A stretch of 46,233 bases of DNA, taken from positions 3,533 to 49,765 of the forward strand of contig DKYS01000028.1 in NCBI GenBank assembly GCA_002493395.1, written 5' to 3'. Below are positions 34,437-43,676 of this stretch, in pieces. Position 1 is the stretch's first letter. Each line of letters opens with the position of its first letter. The DNA comes from Turicibacter sp. UBA7094. GTDB lineage: Bacteria; Bacillota_I; Bacilli_A; MOL361; Turicibacteraceae. The notes beneath the pieces were generated by a model, which was given only the letters and a program-made list of their open reading frames with translations, ran no database searches and was not told the DNA's origin. A program made the translations under genes and the position numbers.

Positions 34437-35558
34437 ATGAAAAATATCATGAAATCTGTTATTCTTCTTGCATTTCTTGCAATCTTATTAATTCAACCAG
34501 CGCCAATTATTGCTGCAACTAAAACTGGTTTTTTAACGTGGGCAGATAAGGTCATTCCTTCTCTTTTCCCATTCTTTGTATTAACACGCTTAATGGTTTA
34601 CTATCAAGTTCCACAATTAATTGGAAAGTTATTAACCCCACTTTTTAAGTATTTTCTTCACTTATCTCCCATTACATTCTTTGTCATGTTAATGAGTATG
34701 ATTAGTGGAAACCCATCAGGGTCTAAAATGGCGCGTGATTATTATGATCAACACTTAATCAATGACCGAGAAATGGAGGGACTGATGTATTTTTGTAACT
34801 TTTCAAGCCCCTTGTTCATTTTAGGAACAGTCGGTGTCGTCTTATATCAATCAACAAGCATCGGTTATCTTCTTCTCATCGCCCATCTTGTGGGATCATT
34901 AAGCGTCTTTATCCTTTGTTATCCACTCCTTCGGAACAAGCAGGCCATCAGTCAAGTGAAAATCCAATTACCGAATCGGTCATTCTCAACCATCTTAATT
35001 GACTGCATTGAAGGAAGCTTACAAACTTTAATTCGAATTGGTGGAATTATCGTTTTCTTCTATATTATATCAGAAGCTTTCAATATCATCCACTTGACAC
35101 AGCTCATAGGAACACTCATCGCTCCACTTCTTACCCCATTAAATCTCTCATCAGCCGAACCATTAGTCGCCGGAATTTTAGAGTTTACGCAAGGGGTCAC
35201 AAAAGTTTCCCAATCGTCAGCCCCCCTTCAATTTAAGCTCGTTCTAACAGCTTTCATTGTCGGGTTTACTGGTCTTTCGGTTCATACGCAAAGCTTTATG
35301 TTTGCCAAAAATCTTAATATTTCTTATTTTAAATACTTTCTCATGCGAATCCTTCATGGTTTCACAAGCGCATTAATTATCTTCTTTCTTTTCAATCACT
35401 TTTTACGTGAAAACATCAATGTTTTTGCTCCAACCTATTCCTCTTCGCTGATGACGCCGCATGCTATTATTCCAGTCACACTCCTTCTGTTGACTACTTT
35501 AATTATTTTAAAAATCGGTCATTTCTTGAAACGGACCATCTATTCTATCACTCAATAA
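34437..35558 (+). CDS. ylbJ: Sporulation integral membrane protein YlbJ
   Basis: 373 residues, polytopic, with about eight hydrophobic segments and nucleoside-transporter-like Gate domains: ADKVIPSLFPFFVLTRLM near residue 37 and the internally repeated half SGNPSGSKMARDYY near 90. In Bacillus, YlbJ is made in the mother cell and is needed for heat-resistant spores. In Bacillus it follows rsmD and coaD in the same direction; here it is convergent with them. It suggests a spore-forming ancestor or species. Confidence 0.88.
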   Translation: MKNIMKSVILLAFLAILLIQPAPIIAATKTGFLTWADKVIPSLFPFFVLTRLMVYYQVPQLIGKLLTPLFKYFLHLSPITFFVMLMSMISGNPSGSKMARDYYDQHLINDREMEGLMYFCNFSSPLFILGTVGVVLYQSTSIGYLLLIAHLVGSLSVFILCYPLLRNKQAISQVKIQLPNRSFSTILIDCIEGSLQTLIRIGGIIVFFYIISEAFNIIHLTQLIGTLIAPLLTPLNLSSAEPLVAGILEFTQGVTKVSQSSAPLQFKLVLTAFIVGFTGLSVHTQSFMFAKNLNISYFKYFLMRILHGFTSALIIFFLFNHFLRENINVFAPTYSSSLMTPHAIIPVTLLLLTTLIILKIGHFLKRTIYSITQ

Positions 35559-35559
35559 T

Positions 35560-35587
35560 AAAAAGCAATCCCGTTGGATTGCTTTTT
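35560..35587. terminator. Bidirectional terminator between ylbJ and coaD
   Basis: AAAAAGCAATCC - CGTT - GGATTGCTTTTT stem between two convergent genes. Confidence 0.92.
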
Positions 35588-35588
35588 A

Positions 35589-36092
35589 TTATTGATGATT
35601 TCCGTTCAAATGCTGATATTTCTTTTCTAATTCGACTTGTACAAACGGAGGAACAAAACTTGAAACATCTCCTCCAAATCGCGCCACCTCTTTTGTCGTC
35701 GACGAAGATAAAAACATATTCTCAGTTTTGGTCATTAAAAAGACGGTTTCAATATCTGGAGCTAACCGTTTATTCGTCGTCGCTATTTGAAATTCATATT
35801 CAAAGTCGGTGACAGCTCTTAGTCCACGTAGAATCGTTTTCGCCCCCACTTGTCTTGCAAAATCAACAAGTAATTGATTCGAGCACACCCTTACCTCTAC
35901 TCGAGGTAAATGAGCTGTCGCCTGTTTTAGCAAAGAGACACGCTCCTCAAGCGTAAATAGCGTTTTTTTGTTAATATTTTCAGCGACTGTCACGTATAAA
36001 CAATCAAATAACTCATAACCTCTTTCAATCACATCTAAATGACCATTCGTCACTGGATCAAACGTTCCAGAATAAATCCCTACCTTATACAC
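35589..36092 (-). CDS. coaD: Phosphopantetheine adenylyltransferase
   Basis: Penultimate step of coenzyme A synthesis. 167 residues; nucleotidyltransferase motif GTFDPVTNGHLDVI (H18) and the late SSSTTKEVARFGGDVSSFVPP block. It starts with GTG, with GGGGAAG upstream. It lies 23 bp after rsmD, the usual pairing. Confidence 0.97.
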   Translation of the reverse strand: MYKVGIYSGTFDPVTNGHLDVIERGYELFDCLYVTVAENINKKTLFTLEERVSLLKQATAHLPRVEVRVCSNQLLVDFARQVGAKTILRGLRAVTDFEYEFQIATTNKRLAPDIETVFLMTKTENMFLSSSTTKEVARFGGDVSSFVPPFVQVELEKKYQHLNGNHQ

Positions 36093-36115
36093 CGTTTAAC
36101 TTCCCCACTTTCTCA

Positions 36116-36685
36116 TCAACCCTCACGACGCTCATCAGGAAGATGATAAATCGTAATGGCTGTAATCCCATAAACCTCTCGTTTACAACTTACAATCTCA
36201 CCTACTGTTGTATGAAGTTCATCTTCTTTTAAACACTCCGCCATAATGATTCCACCTGGGTTCAACAAATTGTTTTTGGAAATAAACTCGATGATTTCAT
36301 TAATTCGTTGCCCCTTGTATGGAGGATCAAGAAAAATGAGATCAAATTTTAATCCCCGTTTCACGATCGCTTTTAGTGCTTTAAACGCATCATTTCGATA
36401 GACTTCTACTTTATCTTCCATTTTTAACTCTTTTATATTTTGTTTAATCGTCTGAATAGCCACATTATCGCGATCAACAAAAATAACTCGCTCAATTCCA
36501 CGGCTCAATGACTCAATCCCTAAATTTCCACTTCCCCCAAAAAGATCTAAAGCAAGTCCACCGTCAAAATAAGGTCCGATAATATTAAAGACGTTTTCTT
36601 TTACCTTATCTGTTGTCGGACGTGTATTGGTTCCTTTAACCGCCTTGATGCTACGCCCCTTTAATGTACCTGCAACCACGCGCAT
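36116..36685 (-). CDS. rsmD: 16S rRNA (guanine966-N2)-methyltransferase RsmD
   Basis: 189 residues. SAM-binding DLFGGSGNLGIESLSRG near residue 46 and the catalytic DPPY (in LIFLDPPYKG near residue 118) define the N2-guanine methyltransferase. The N-terminal RVVAGTLKGRSIKAVKGTNTRPT is a family signature. It is first in the rsmD-coaD operon, with a promoter 32 bp upstream of the start. Confidence 0.96.
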   Translation of the reverse strand: MRVVAGTLKGRSIKAVKGTNTRPTTDKVKENVFNIIGPYFDGGLALDLFGGSGNLGIESLSRGIERVIFVDRDNVAIQTIKQNIKELKMEDKVEVYRNDAFKALKAIVKRGLKFDLIFLDPPYKGQRINEIIEFISKNNLLNPGGIIMAECLKEDELHTTVGEIVSCKREVYGITAITIYHLPDERREG

Positions 36686-36716
36686 GTTATCACTTCCTAA
36701 TCCTTTTGTTAATTTA

Positions 36717-36744
36717 ATTGTATAAAATTTCTCGCTAATGTCAA
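36717..36744 (-). promoter_or_regulatory. Promoter of rsmD-coaD
   Basis: Minus strand TTGACA (36739-36744), 16-bp spacer, TACAAT (36717-36722). A small GTAGCC/GGCTAC palindrome lies just upstream at 36756-36771. Confidence 0.7.
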
Positions 36745-36837
36745 TATTATAATTGTAGCCAGTCGGCTACTGTAAAATAATCCCCCTATTCTTCTATCAT
36801 ACTTCTCCTCTCCCTTTCACATATGGTCAAAGTATGA

Positions 36838-36875
36838 ATAATAAGCCGCCATCCCCCCTAGGCGGCTTATTTTTA
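36838..36875. terminator. Second terminator downstream of ffh
   Basis: AATAAGCCGCC / GGCGGCTTATT stem with T-runs; it follows the ffh terminator by about 20 bp and may be a backup. Confidence 0.8.
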
Positions 36876-36891
36876 TGTGATTAACAAACGA

Positions 36892-36923
36892 AAAAAAGAT
36901 TGCCACTTGGCAATCTTTTTTTT
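36892..36923 (-). terminator. Terminator after ffh
   Basis: Minus-strand AAAAGATTGCC - AAGT - GGCAATCTTTTTTT, directly at the ffh stop. Confidence 0.92.
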
Positions 36924-38352
36924 AGAAATGGAAACCTCCGCGTCCTTTTCCTTTTCCTTTTTTCCCTGAACCAGACCCCATCATTCCCGAAAGTCCTGCT
37001 AATGGGTTTGATCCACCACGCTGCATTGCAGCCGCCATGCGCTCCATTTGGCGTGGATCCATATTAGAGAATTTTTTCATCATTTTACGCATATCAGTAA
37101 ACTGTTTAATTAAACGATTGACTTCTGCAAGGTCGCATCCACATCCTTTAGCGATACGATTTTTTCGGCTCGCATTAATTAAATCTGGATTTTTACGCTC
37201 CTTCTCCGTCATCGAATAAATAATTGCTTCAACGCGCGCCATCTGTTTAGGGTCAATATTAATATCTTTTAATTGGTTCCCTACACCCGGGATCATTTTT
37301 AAAATATCTTCAAACGCTCCTAAACGTTTCATTTGTTTCATTTGTTTTAAGAAATCATTAAAATCATACGTCGCATTCATCATCTTATCTGCGAGTTTCA
37401 TGCTTTCTTCTTCATCAAAATTCTCTTGAGCACGTTCAATTAACGTCATGACATCTCCCATCCCTAAAATACGAGAAGCCATACGCTCTGGGTGGAATAC
37501 TTCTAATGTATCAAGTTTTTCTCCCATTCCGATAAACTTAATCGGAACATTTGTCATTTTACGAATCGATAACGCAGCTCCACCTCGTGTATCCCCGTCT
37601 AATTTCGTTAAAATGACCCCTGTTAAATCCAATTGTTCATGGAACGATTCAGCAACGTTAACCGCATCTTGCCCTGTCATGGCATCGACAACTAATAAAA
37701 TTTCTTGAGGTTTAACACGTGCCTTAATTTCTTTTAACTCATCCATCAACGCTTCATCAATATGTAAACGTCCCGCCGTATCGATAATAACCAAATCGTG
37801 CCCTTGCTCTTTCGCATAAACTAATGCCTCATTCGCGATATCGACTGGATTCATGGATGTCCCTTTTTCAAATACTGGAATATTTAACTGTTTCCCAATC
37901 GTTTTCAACTGTTCCACGGCCGCTGGACGGTATACGTCACAAGCTACTAATAAAGGATTTTTCTTTGCTTTCTTACGCAAATAAGTCGATAATTTCCCTG
38001 TATGAGTGGTTTTCCCTGCCCCTTGCAAACCAACCATCATAAAAACCGCCGGTTTAGAAGAACCAAAGTTTAAACCTTCCGCTTCCTCACCCATTAATTT
38101 TGTTAATTCTTCATTAACGATTTTGATAACTTGTTGCCCCGGAGTTAAACTTTTTAAAACTGTTTCTCCGATTGCTTTTTCCTTTACCTCTTTAATAAAT
38201 TCACGTACGACTTTAATGTTTACGTCCGCTTCAAGTAATGCTAAACGAACTTCTCGCATCATGATATCGACATCTTTTTCTGTTAATTTACCTTTACGTG
38301 TTATAGTTTTTAACGCTGATTGCAAGCGTTCTGATAATGTTTCAAATGCCAT
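36922..38352 (-). CDS. ffh: Signal recognition particle protein Ffh (SRP54)
   Basis: GTPase that delivers nascent membrane and secreted proteins to FtsY. 476 residues: N domain, G1 GLQGAGKT (108-115), DTAGRLHID near 190, TKLDGDTRGGAALS near 250, then the methionine-rich M domain from about 320 (MKQMKRLGAFEDILKMIPG; MRKMMKKFSNMDPRQMERM). The tail is a Gly/Lys/Ser-rich stretch ending GGFHF. It lies downstream of ylxM and ftsY in the same direction. Confidence 0.98.
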   Translation of the reverse strand: MAFETLSERLQSALKTITRKGKLTEKDVDIMMREVRLALLEADVNIKVVREFIKEVKEKAIGETVLKSLTPGQQVIKIVNEELTKLMGEEAEGLNFGSSKPAVFMMVGLQGAGKTTHTGKLSTYLRKKAKKNPLLVACDVYRPAAVEQLKTIGKQLNIPVFEKGTSMNPVDIANEALVYAKEQGHDLVIIDTAGRLHIDEALMDELKEIKARVKPQEILLVVDAMTGQDAVNVAESFHEQLDLTGVILTKLDGDTRGGAALSIRKMTNVPIKFIGMGEKLDTLEVFHPERMASRILGMGDVMTLIERAQENFDEEESMKLADKMMNATYDFNDFLKQMKQMKRLGAFEDILKMIPGVGNQLKDINIDPKQMARVEAIIYSMTEKERKNPDLINASRKNRIAKGCGCDLAEVNRLIKQFTDMRKMMKKFSNMDPRQMERMAAAMQRGGSNPLAGLSGMMGSGSGKKGKGKGRGGFHF

Positions 38353-38498
38353 CTATTAAACCTCCTATATCAAGTTGAATGAATCACTCAAACTGTCATG
38401 AACTGCCTATTTTATCTCGTCCGAAACATTGGCTTTCTTACCTCTTCTGCTCATCTACTAAAACGGAATTTTTACATTCAAGACCTCTCTGTTCTTCA

Positions 38499-38816
38499 TT
38501 AATCAAGCGACTGTAACTCTTCCATCCATTTTTTGAGATGGTCATCTGTTAAATAACCACTCATTTGCGCCATGATTTTCTCTCGTGCTTCCCGCTTCTC
38601 TAGTAAGCGTAATTTTTCTTCATAACCATCAAGTAGCTTTTCAGTACGCTTAATGTTATCAAACACGGCCGTACGGCTAACTTCAAATTGTTCAGCAATT
38701 TCACTCAATGATAAATCCTCTTGATAATATAATTCAAAATAAAGTTTTTGTTTTGCTGTTAATAACATATGATAAGTATCATATAACTCGTTCATTCGAT
38801 TGACTTTTTCTAACAA
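38499..38816 (-). CDS. ylxM: YlxM helix-turn-helix protein linked to SRP
   Basis: 105 residues from TTG 38816. The TTG is chosen because AGGGGG lies 6 bases upstream and the resulting MLEKVNRMNELYD matches the family N-terminus (MLEKTxRMN in Bacillus). The longer frame to 38852 would add twelve unrelated residues. The sigma-70 region 4-like HTH is clear in LSLSEIAEQFEVSRTAVFDNIKRTEKLL. YlxM genes are almost always next to ffh, and the protein modulates SRP GTPase activity in streptococci. Confidence 0.92.
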   Translation of the reverse strand: MLEKVNRMNELYDTYHMLLTAKQKLYFELYYQEDLSLSEIAEQFEVSRTAVFDNIKRTEKLLDGYEEKLRLLEKREAREKIMAQMSGYLTDDHLKKWMEELQSLD

Positions 38817-38897
38817 CTGCTTACCCCCTATCTCTTTTAAACGAATAAGCATCTCTCACTTATCGTCATAAATCAAGCAGCTTTCGGCTTTTTTTTG

Positions 38898-39905
38898 TTA
38901 GTCTTCTTTCTTATCGAATAAATCAGCAAATAAACCATAAATATACTGTTCAATATCGAATTGGACTAAATCTTCCGGCTTTTCACCAAGCCCAACATAC
39001 TTAATTGGGATTCCAATTTCATTACGAATGGCTAATACAATTCCACCTTTCGCCGTCCCATCTAATTTAGTTAATACAATTCCTGAAACATCTGTTGCCT
39101 CTAAAAAGGCTTTAGCTTGACTCATCCCATTTTGTCCTGTCGTTGCATCAATCACTAATAACGTCTCGTGTGGAGCTCCTGGAACTTCTCGTTCAATCAC
39201 TCGTTTAATTTTTTCAAGCTCTTTCATTAAGTTAACCTTGTTTTGTAAACGTCCCGCCGTGTCGCATAACAAGACATCGACTTGACGCGATTTAGCTTCC
39301 TTAATCGCATCGAACATAACAGCCGATGGGTCTGATCCCTCTTTTAATGAAACGACATCGACTCCTAAGCGATCTCCCCAAACTTGTAACTGTTCAATCG
39401 CTCCTGCACGGAATGTATCGCCAGCAGCCATTAAAACAGATTTACCGCTTCCTTTTAATTCGTTGGCAATTTTTGCAATTGACGTTGTTTTCCCAACTCC
39501 ATTGACTCCAACAAATAAGATAACAGTTAGTCCTTCTTTGTTCATTTTTAAGTTAGCGGAAACAATTTCACCCTTGACATAAATTTCGAATAACTTATCA
39601 ACCATGACACGTTCTAAGTCCTCAGGATTAGTCACTCCATATTCACGAACTCGCTCCTTTAACTGATCGATGAAATCAACAACCGTATCCACACCAACAT
39701 CCGCTAAAATAAAAATATCCTCTAATTCTTCGAATAACTCATCATTTACGTCCGAATAGTTTGAAAAGACAGCTTGTAACTGTTTCAATAAACTCCCACG
39801 TGTTTTTTTCATTCCTTCTTTATAATGTTGTTGTGCACGTAGTTCCGTTTCAGATACTTCTTTATTTCCTAAAACGATCGATTTTAAACGATCAAATATA
39901 CCCAT
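38898..39905 (-). CDS. ftsY: SRP receptor FtsY
   Basis: 335 residues from ATG 39905, which follows GAGGTGA; the upstream frame to 39926 includes the ribosome binding site. The NG domain shows GVNGVGKTTSIAKIA near residue 137, DTAGRLQNK, and TKLDGTAKGG near residue 275. It lacks the long acidic A domain of enterobacterial FtsY, as usual in Bacillota. It sits between smc and ylxM, the smc-ftsY-ylxM-ffh order of Bacillus. Confidence 0.97.
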   Translation of the reverse strand: MGIFDRLKSIVLGNKEVSETELRAQQHYKEGMKKTRGSLLKQLQAVFSNYSDVNDELFEELEDIFILADVGVDTVVDFIDQLKERVREYGVTNPEDLERVMVDKLFEIYVKGEIVSANLKMNKEGLTVILFVGVNGVGKTTSIAKIANELKGSGKSVLMAAGDTFRAGAIEQLQVWGDRLGVDVVSLKEGSDPSAVMFDAIKEAKSRQVDVLLCDTAGRLQNKVNLMKELEKIKRVIEREVPGAPHETLLVIDATTGQNGMSQAKAFLEATDVSGIVLTKLDGTAKGGIVLAIRNEIGIPIKYVGLGEKPEDLVQFDIEQYIYGLFADLFDKKED

Positions 39906-39978
39906 GAAATTCACCTCAATTATCATATTATCATTTACTTCTTATTGTTACTCTATCATATTTTTTATTATCTGACTA

Positions 39979-42900
39979 TTACTTTTCATCATCCATATAA
40001 TCAGAGACATTTTCCATACGAACAGAAACTAATTTAGTTACCCCGCGCTCTTGCATGGTGACTCCATATAAGACATCGGCCTTTTCCATCGTTCCTTTAC
40101 GGTGTGTAATGACAATAAACTGGGTCTCCTTGCTAAAAGCCTTTAGATAATTGGCATAACGGGCCACATTCGCTTCATCAAGTGCCGCCTCTACCTCATC
40201 GAGAACACAAAATGGAACCGTACGAACGCGTAAGATGGCAAATAAAAGCGCAATTGAGGTCAAGGCCTTTTGACCACCCGATAATAAGTTAGATGTTTTT
40301 AATTTCGTTCCTGGTGGCTGGGCCACAATTTCTACCCCTGTATTTAAAAGATCGTATGGATCGGTTAAGACTAAGTCGGCCGTTCCTCCACCAAACAGTT
40401 TTTTAAAAATTTCAATGTAATGTTCTCGAACCGCGTCAAACGTTTCTTTAAACTTAAGCGTCATTTCTTGATCCATTTCACTAATCGTTTCTTCTAACGT
40501 CGCTTTCGCCTCAATTAAATCATCGCGCTGGGTCGTTAAAAATTCATATCGTTCTCTGACACGCTCATATTCTTGAATGGCTCCGAGGTTGATTTCACCG
40601 AGTGATGCCATTTGATTTTTAATGGTTCGAATGCGATTTTTTATTTCATCGATTGACCCCTTTAATGGATAATTTTCATTCGCGTGATCAAATGTCATTT
40701 GATATTCATCTTCTAGCTTATGAATCAAAATATCCATCTCTACATCAATTTTTCCGATTGCAACGTCTAATTGTTTTAATGATTCAGACATTTGTTGTTG
40801 GACTTTATGACTTTCTCGAACTTCTCGTTCAAGGACCTCTAGCTCCTGACTAACTTGAGTTAACTCCATTCTTTCCGACTGAATTTGGCTTAAAATCTCT
40901 TCGCGCTTTTCTTGATTTTTAACGAGATCTTCTTCGAGTTGAATCACTTCATCGTCATTTCCGCTCAATGTTTGTTCGCTCTCTTCAATCTTATCGAGTA
41001 ATTCCTGTAATTGAAGTTCGACCTGATGTCCTTCCTCTTTTAAACGCTCGAAAGTCGCTGTTTCATTATGCCAGGCGGTTTCAAGTTTAGCTACCTCAAC
41101 TTTTAATTCGGTCATCTGGTGCAACAACTGTGATTTAAGTTCCTCTTGTTGCTCGAGTTGTTGTTCTAAAGCCTCTAACTTTGCTTTCTTAGCTTCAATC
41201 TGATTCTCTAACACAAGGCGTTGCTCAGCGAGTTGATGATTCTTTTGAACGGACTGCGCTAATTCATGTTTGTATTCCGTCCGTTCATCTTCAATCATTT
41301 TTTCACGTTCGAGTTGCGACTTTTCCCGATATTCAAAAGCCAACTTTTGCTGATTGACTTCTGCCATCTTATCCTTTAAACGCTCACCTTCAACTTGAAC
41401 TTTTTGTAAATCTCTTTCTGTTTCTTTTACCGTATGCTTCCATTGTTCTTGAAGTTGACGAGATTTTTCCACCGCTTCTTCAAGCGATGCGATTTGTTGT
41501 CTGCAATCTTCAATTTCATTTTTTTGACGAAGTAATGACGACCCTTGACGCTTAACAGCCCCTCCGGTCATCGCTCCTCCCGCGTTAATCACGTCACCCT
41601 CTAGCGTCACAATTCGATAACGATAATTTAATTGCTTCGCTAAATTTTTCGCCACATTTAAATCTTTCGTAACAATAATGCTCCCTAAAATATTTTCAAT
41701 AATTTGACGATAACGCAGATCATAACTCACTAATTCCGATGCAACTCCGACTACCTCTTGATTCGCTTTAATTCGATTCATTACATCCATCGGTAACAAA
41801 CGAGATTTAATAACGTTTAAGGGTAAAAATGTCGCCCGTCCGGCATGATTTCGTTTTAAAAAGTCAATCGCACGTTTAGCATCATCATCCGTTGTCGTCA
41901 CGATTTGTTGCATCACAGGGCCTAGGACAACATCCATCGCTAACTCTAAGTTTTTAGGAATGGATACTAATTCAGCAACCGCCCCTTCAATTCCTTTGAT
42001 TTGATTTTGCTCACGCGCCTTTAAGACTTTTTTAACCCCTTCATTAAACCCGGAAAAATCTTTTTGCGCATCTTCTAACCACTGTAAACGATTGACTAAT
42101 TTATCTAATTGATGGGTTAATTGGCGGTAACGATTCGTCTCCATCTCCGACTGTTTAAGCTGTTGTTGATGTTCCTTATGTAATGACTGGTATTGATCTC
42201 GCTTCTCTTTTAACGTCGTTTCAAAATCACCGTATTTTTTTTGAAAGTTTGATTGTTCTTCTTGCAACGTTTCACGCTCTAATTTTATTTTTTCTTCATC
42301 TTCATCTAGACGTGAAATAATATTCTCACTACGTTCAATTTGTTGATTAATCGTTAGATACTGATTTTTAACACTTGAAAGTTGATTCACATCTTTAAAA
42401 TAAGATTCCCTTGTTGATTCGAGTTGACTCTTTAAATTCTCCTCTAAATGCTGATATTCATCCGACACTTTCATTAACTGCGACTGTCTATCTTCAAGAG
42501 ATGCCTTTGTCTTTAATTGCTGGGCCTTAGCATCAGAAATTTCAACCCTAGATTTTTCAAGCCGCTCCTTTAACTGCGATTGTTGCGTTGCGAGTTCTTC
42601 TTTATTAAAAGACGCATTTTTATGGCGTTCCCTTAAGACGTCACGTTGACCCTGAAGGCGTTGAATGCACTCCGATGTATCCACTAAGTCAGTCTGAAGT
42701 TGTTCTAAAGATTCTTCTTTTCCTTGCTTTTGTTGTTTCAGTTCATCACGTCGCCGTTCATCGGTTAAAATTTTCGTTTGAATACTCACCTGTTCAAACT
42801 CTACATTTTTACGTTCCTTTTTAGAACGGGCTAATTGATCATTTAACGTCTTAATATCATAAGCAAGAACACTAATTTCGGAGTCGCTACATTCTTGTTT

Positions 42901-43554
42901 TAATAATAAATATTTTTGTGCTTGATCGGCCTGTTTTCGCAACGGTTCAACTTGATCTTCAATTTCAAAAATAATATCTTGGACACGATTTAAGTTATCG
43001 CTAGTAGATTCTAATTTTCGCGTCGCTTCTTTTTTTCGCATCTTATATTTTAAAACACCGGCTGCCTCTTCAATAATCGTCCGACGCTCTTCTACACGAG
43101 CCTCGACAATCGCCTTAACCTTATCTTGGGAAATGATAGACAAAGAATCATGCCCAATCCCCGTATCCATAATTAAATCGATGACGTCCTTTAATCGAAC
43201 TTTTTGCTTATTAATTAAATATTCACCATCGCCTGTCCGATAAACGCGGCGAGTAATACTCACCTCTTCATAATCAATCGGTAAGCTACGACAACTATTA
43301 TCTAATACAAGCGTCACTTCGGCAAAATTCAACGGTTTTCTTGATGAGGTTCCGGCAAAAATAATATCCTCCATCTTGGCCCCACGTAAACTCTTGGCCG
43401 ATTGTTCTCCAAGAACCCAACGGATTGCATCAGAAATATTACTTTTTCCCGATCCATTAGGGCCAACGACAGCCGTCACGCCTTTTTCAAATTCGACGAC
43501 CGTTTTATCTGCAAAAGACTTAAAACCAATTGTTTCTATTCTTTTTAAATACAT
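39979..43554 (-). CDS. smc: Chromosome partition/condensin protein SMC
   Basis: 1191 residues, normal for the family. Walker A GPNGSGKSN (32-40), two long coiled coils (about 170-500 and 670-1020) around a hinge (about 505-665, with LPLNVIKSR and GGAMTGGAVKR), and the C-terminal ATPase head with signature LLSGGQKALTSIALLFAI near 1095 and Walker B CVLDEVEAALD near 1120. It works with ScpA and ScpB, which are not in the window. rnc, its usual upstream neighbour, is absent. Confidence 0.98.
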   Translation of the reverse strand: MYLKRIETIGFKSFADKTVVEFEKGVTAVVGPNGSGKSNISDAIRWVLGEQSAKSLRGAKMEDIIFAGTSSRKPLNFAEVTLVLDNSCRSLPIDYEEVSITRRVYRTGDGEYLINKQKVRLKDVIDLIMDTGIGHDSLSIISQDKVKAIVEARVEERRTIIEEAAGVLKYKMRKKEATRKLESTSDNLNRVQDIIFEIEDQVEPLRKQADQAQKYLLLKQECSDSEISVLAYDIKTLNDQLARSKKERKNVEFEQVSIQTKILTDERRRDELKQQKQGKEESLEQLQTDLVDTSECIQRLQGQRDVLRERHKNASFNKEELATQQSQLKERLEKSRVEISDAKAQQLKTKASLEDRQSQLMKVSDEYQHLEENLKSQLESTRESYFKDVNQLSSVKNQYLTINQQIERSENIISRLDEDEEKIKLERETLQEEQSNFQKKYGDFETTLKEKRDQYQSLHKEHQQQLKQSEMETNRYRQLTHQLDKLVNRLQWLEDAQKDFSGFNEGVKKVLKAREQNQIKGIEGAVAELVSIPKNLELAMDVVLGPVMQQIVTTTDDDAKRAIDFLKRNHAGRATFLPLNVIKSRLLPMDVMNRIKANQEVVGVASELVSYDLRYRQIIENILGSIIVTKDLNVAKNLAKQLNYRYRIVTLEGDVINAGGAMTGGAVKRQGSSLLRQKNEIEDCRQQIASLEEAVEKSRQLQEQWKHTVKETERDLQKVQVEGERLKDKMAEVNQQKLAFEYREKSQLEREKMIEDERTEYKHELAQSVQKNHQLAEQRLVLENQIEAKKAKLEALEQQLEQQEELKSQLLHQMTELKVEVAKLETAWHNETATFERLKEEGHQVELQLQELLDKIEESEQTLSGNDDEVIQLEEDLVKNQEKREEILSQIQSERMELTQVSQELEVLEREVRESHKVQQQMSESLKQLDVAIGKIDVEMDILIHKLEDEYQMTFDHANENYPLKGSIDEIKNRIRTIKNQMASLGEINLGAIQEYERVRERYEFLTTQRDDLIEAKATLEETISEMDQEMTLKFKETFDAVREHYIEIFKKLFGGGTADLVLTDPYDLLNTGVEIVAQPPGTKLKTSNLLSGGQKALTSIALLFAILRVRTVPFCVLDEVEAALDEANVARYANYLKAFSKETQFIVITHRKGTMEKADVLYGVTMQERGVTKLVSVRMENVSDYMDDEK

Positions 43555-43589
43555 ACGTTTCTTCCTTTATCTACATTGTTAACTTTATT

Positions 43590-43595
43590 ATTATA
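43590..43595 (-). promoter_or_regulatory. -10 element upstream of smc
   Basis: Minus-strand TATAAT 36 bp before the smc ATG (ribosome site AAGGAAG). No good -35 at 17 bp. Confidence 0.45.
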
Positions 43596-43676
43596 CCGAA
43601 TGTTTGTCGTAAAATAAAGGGACAACACATGCGTTAATGACTCCGTCTCTCAACAGCCCTGACTTGGGTTTCATCC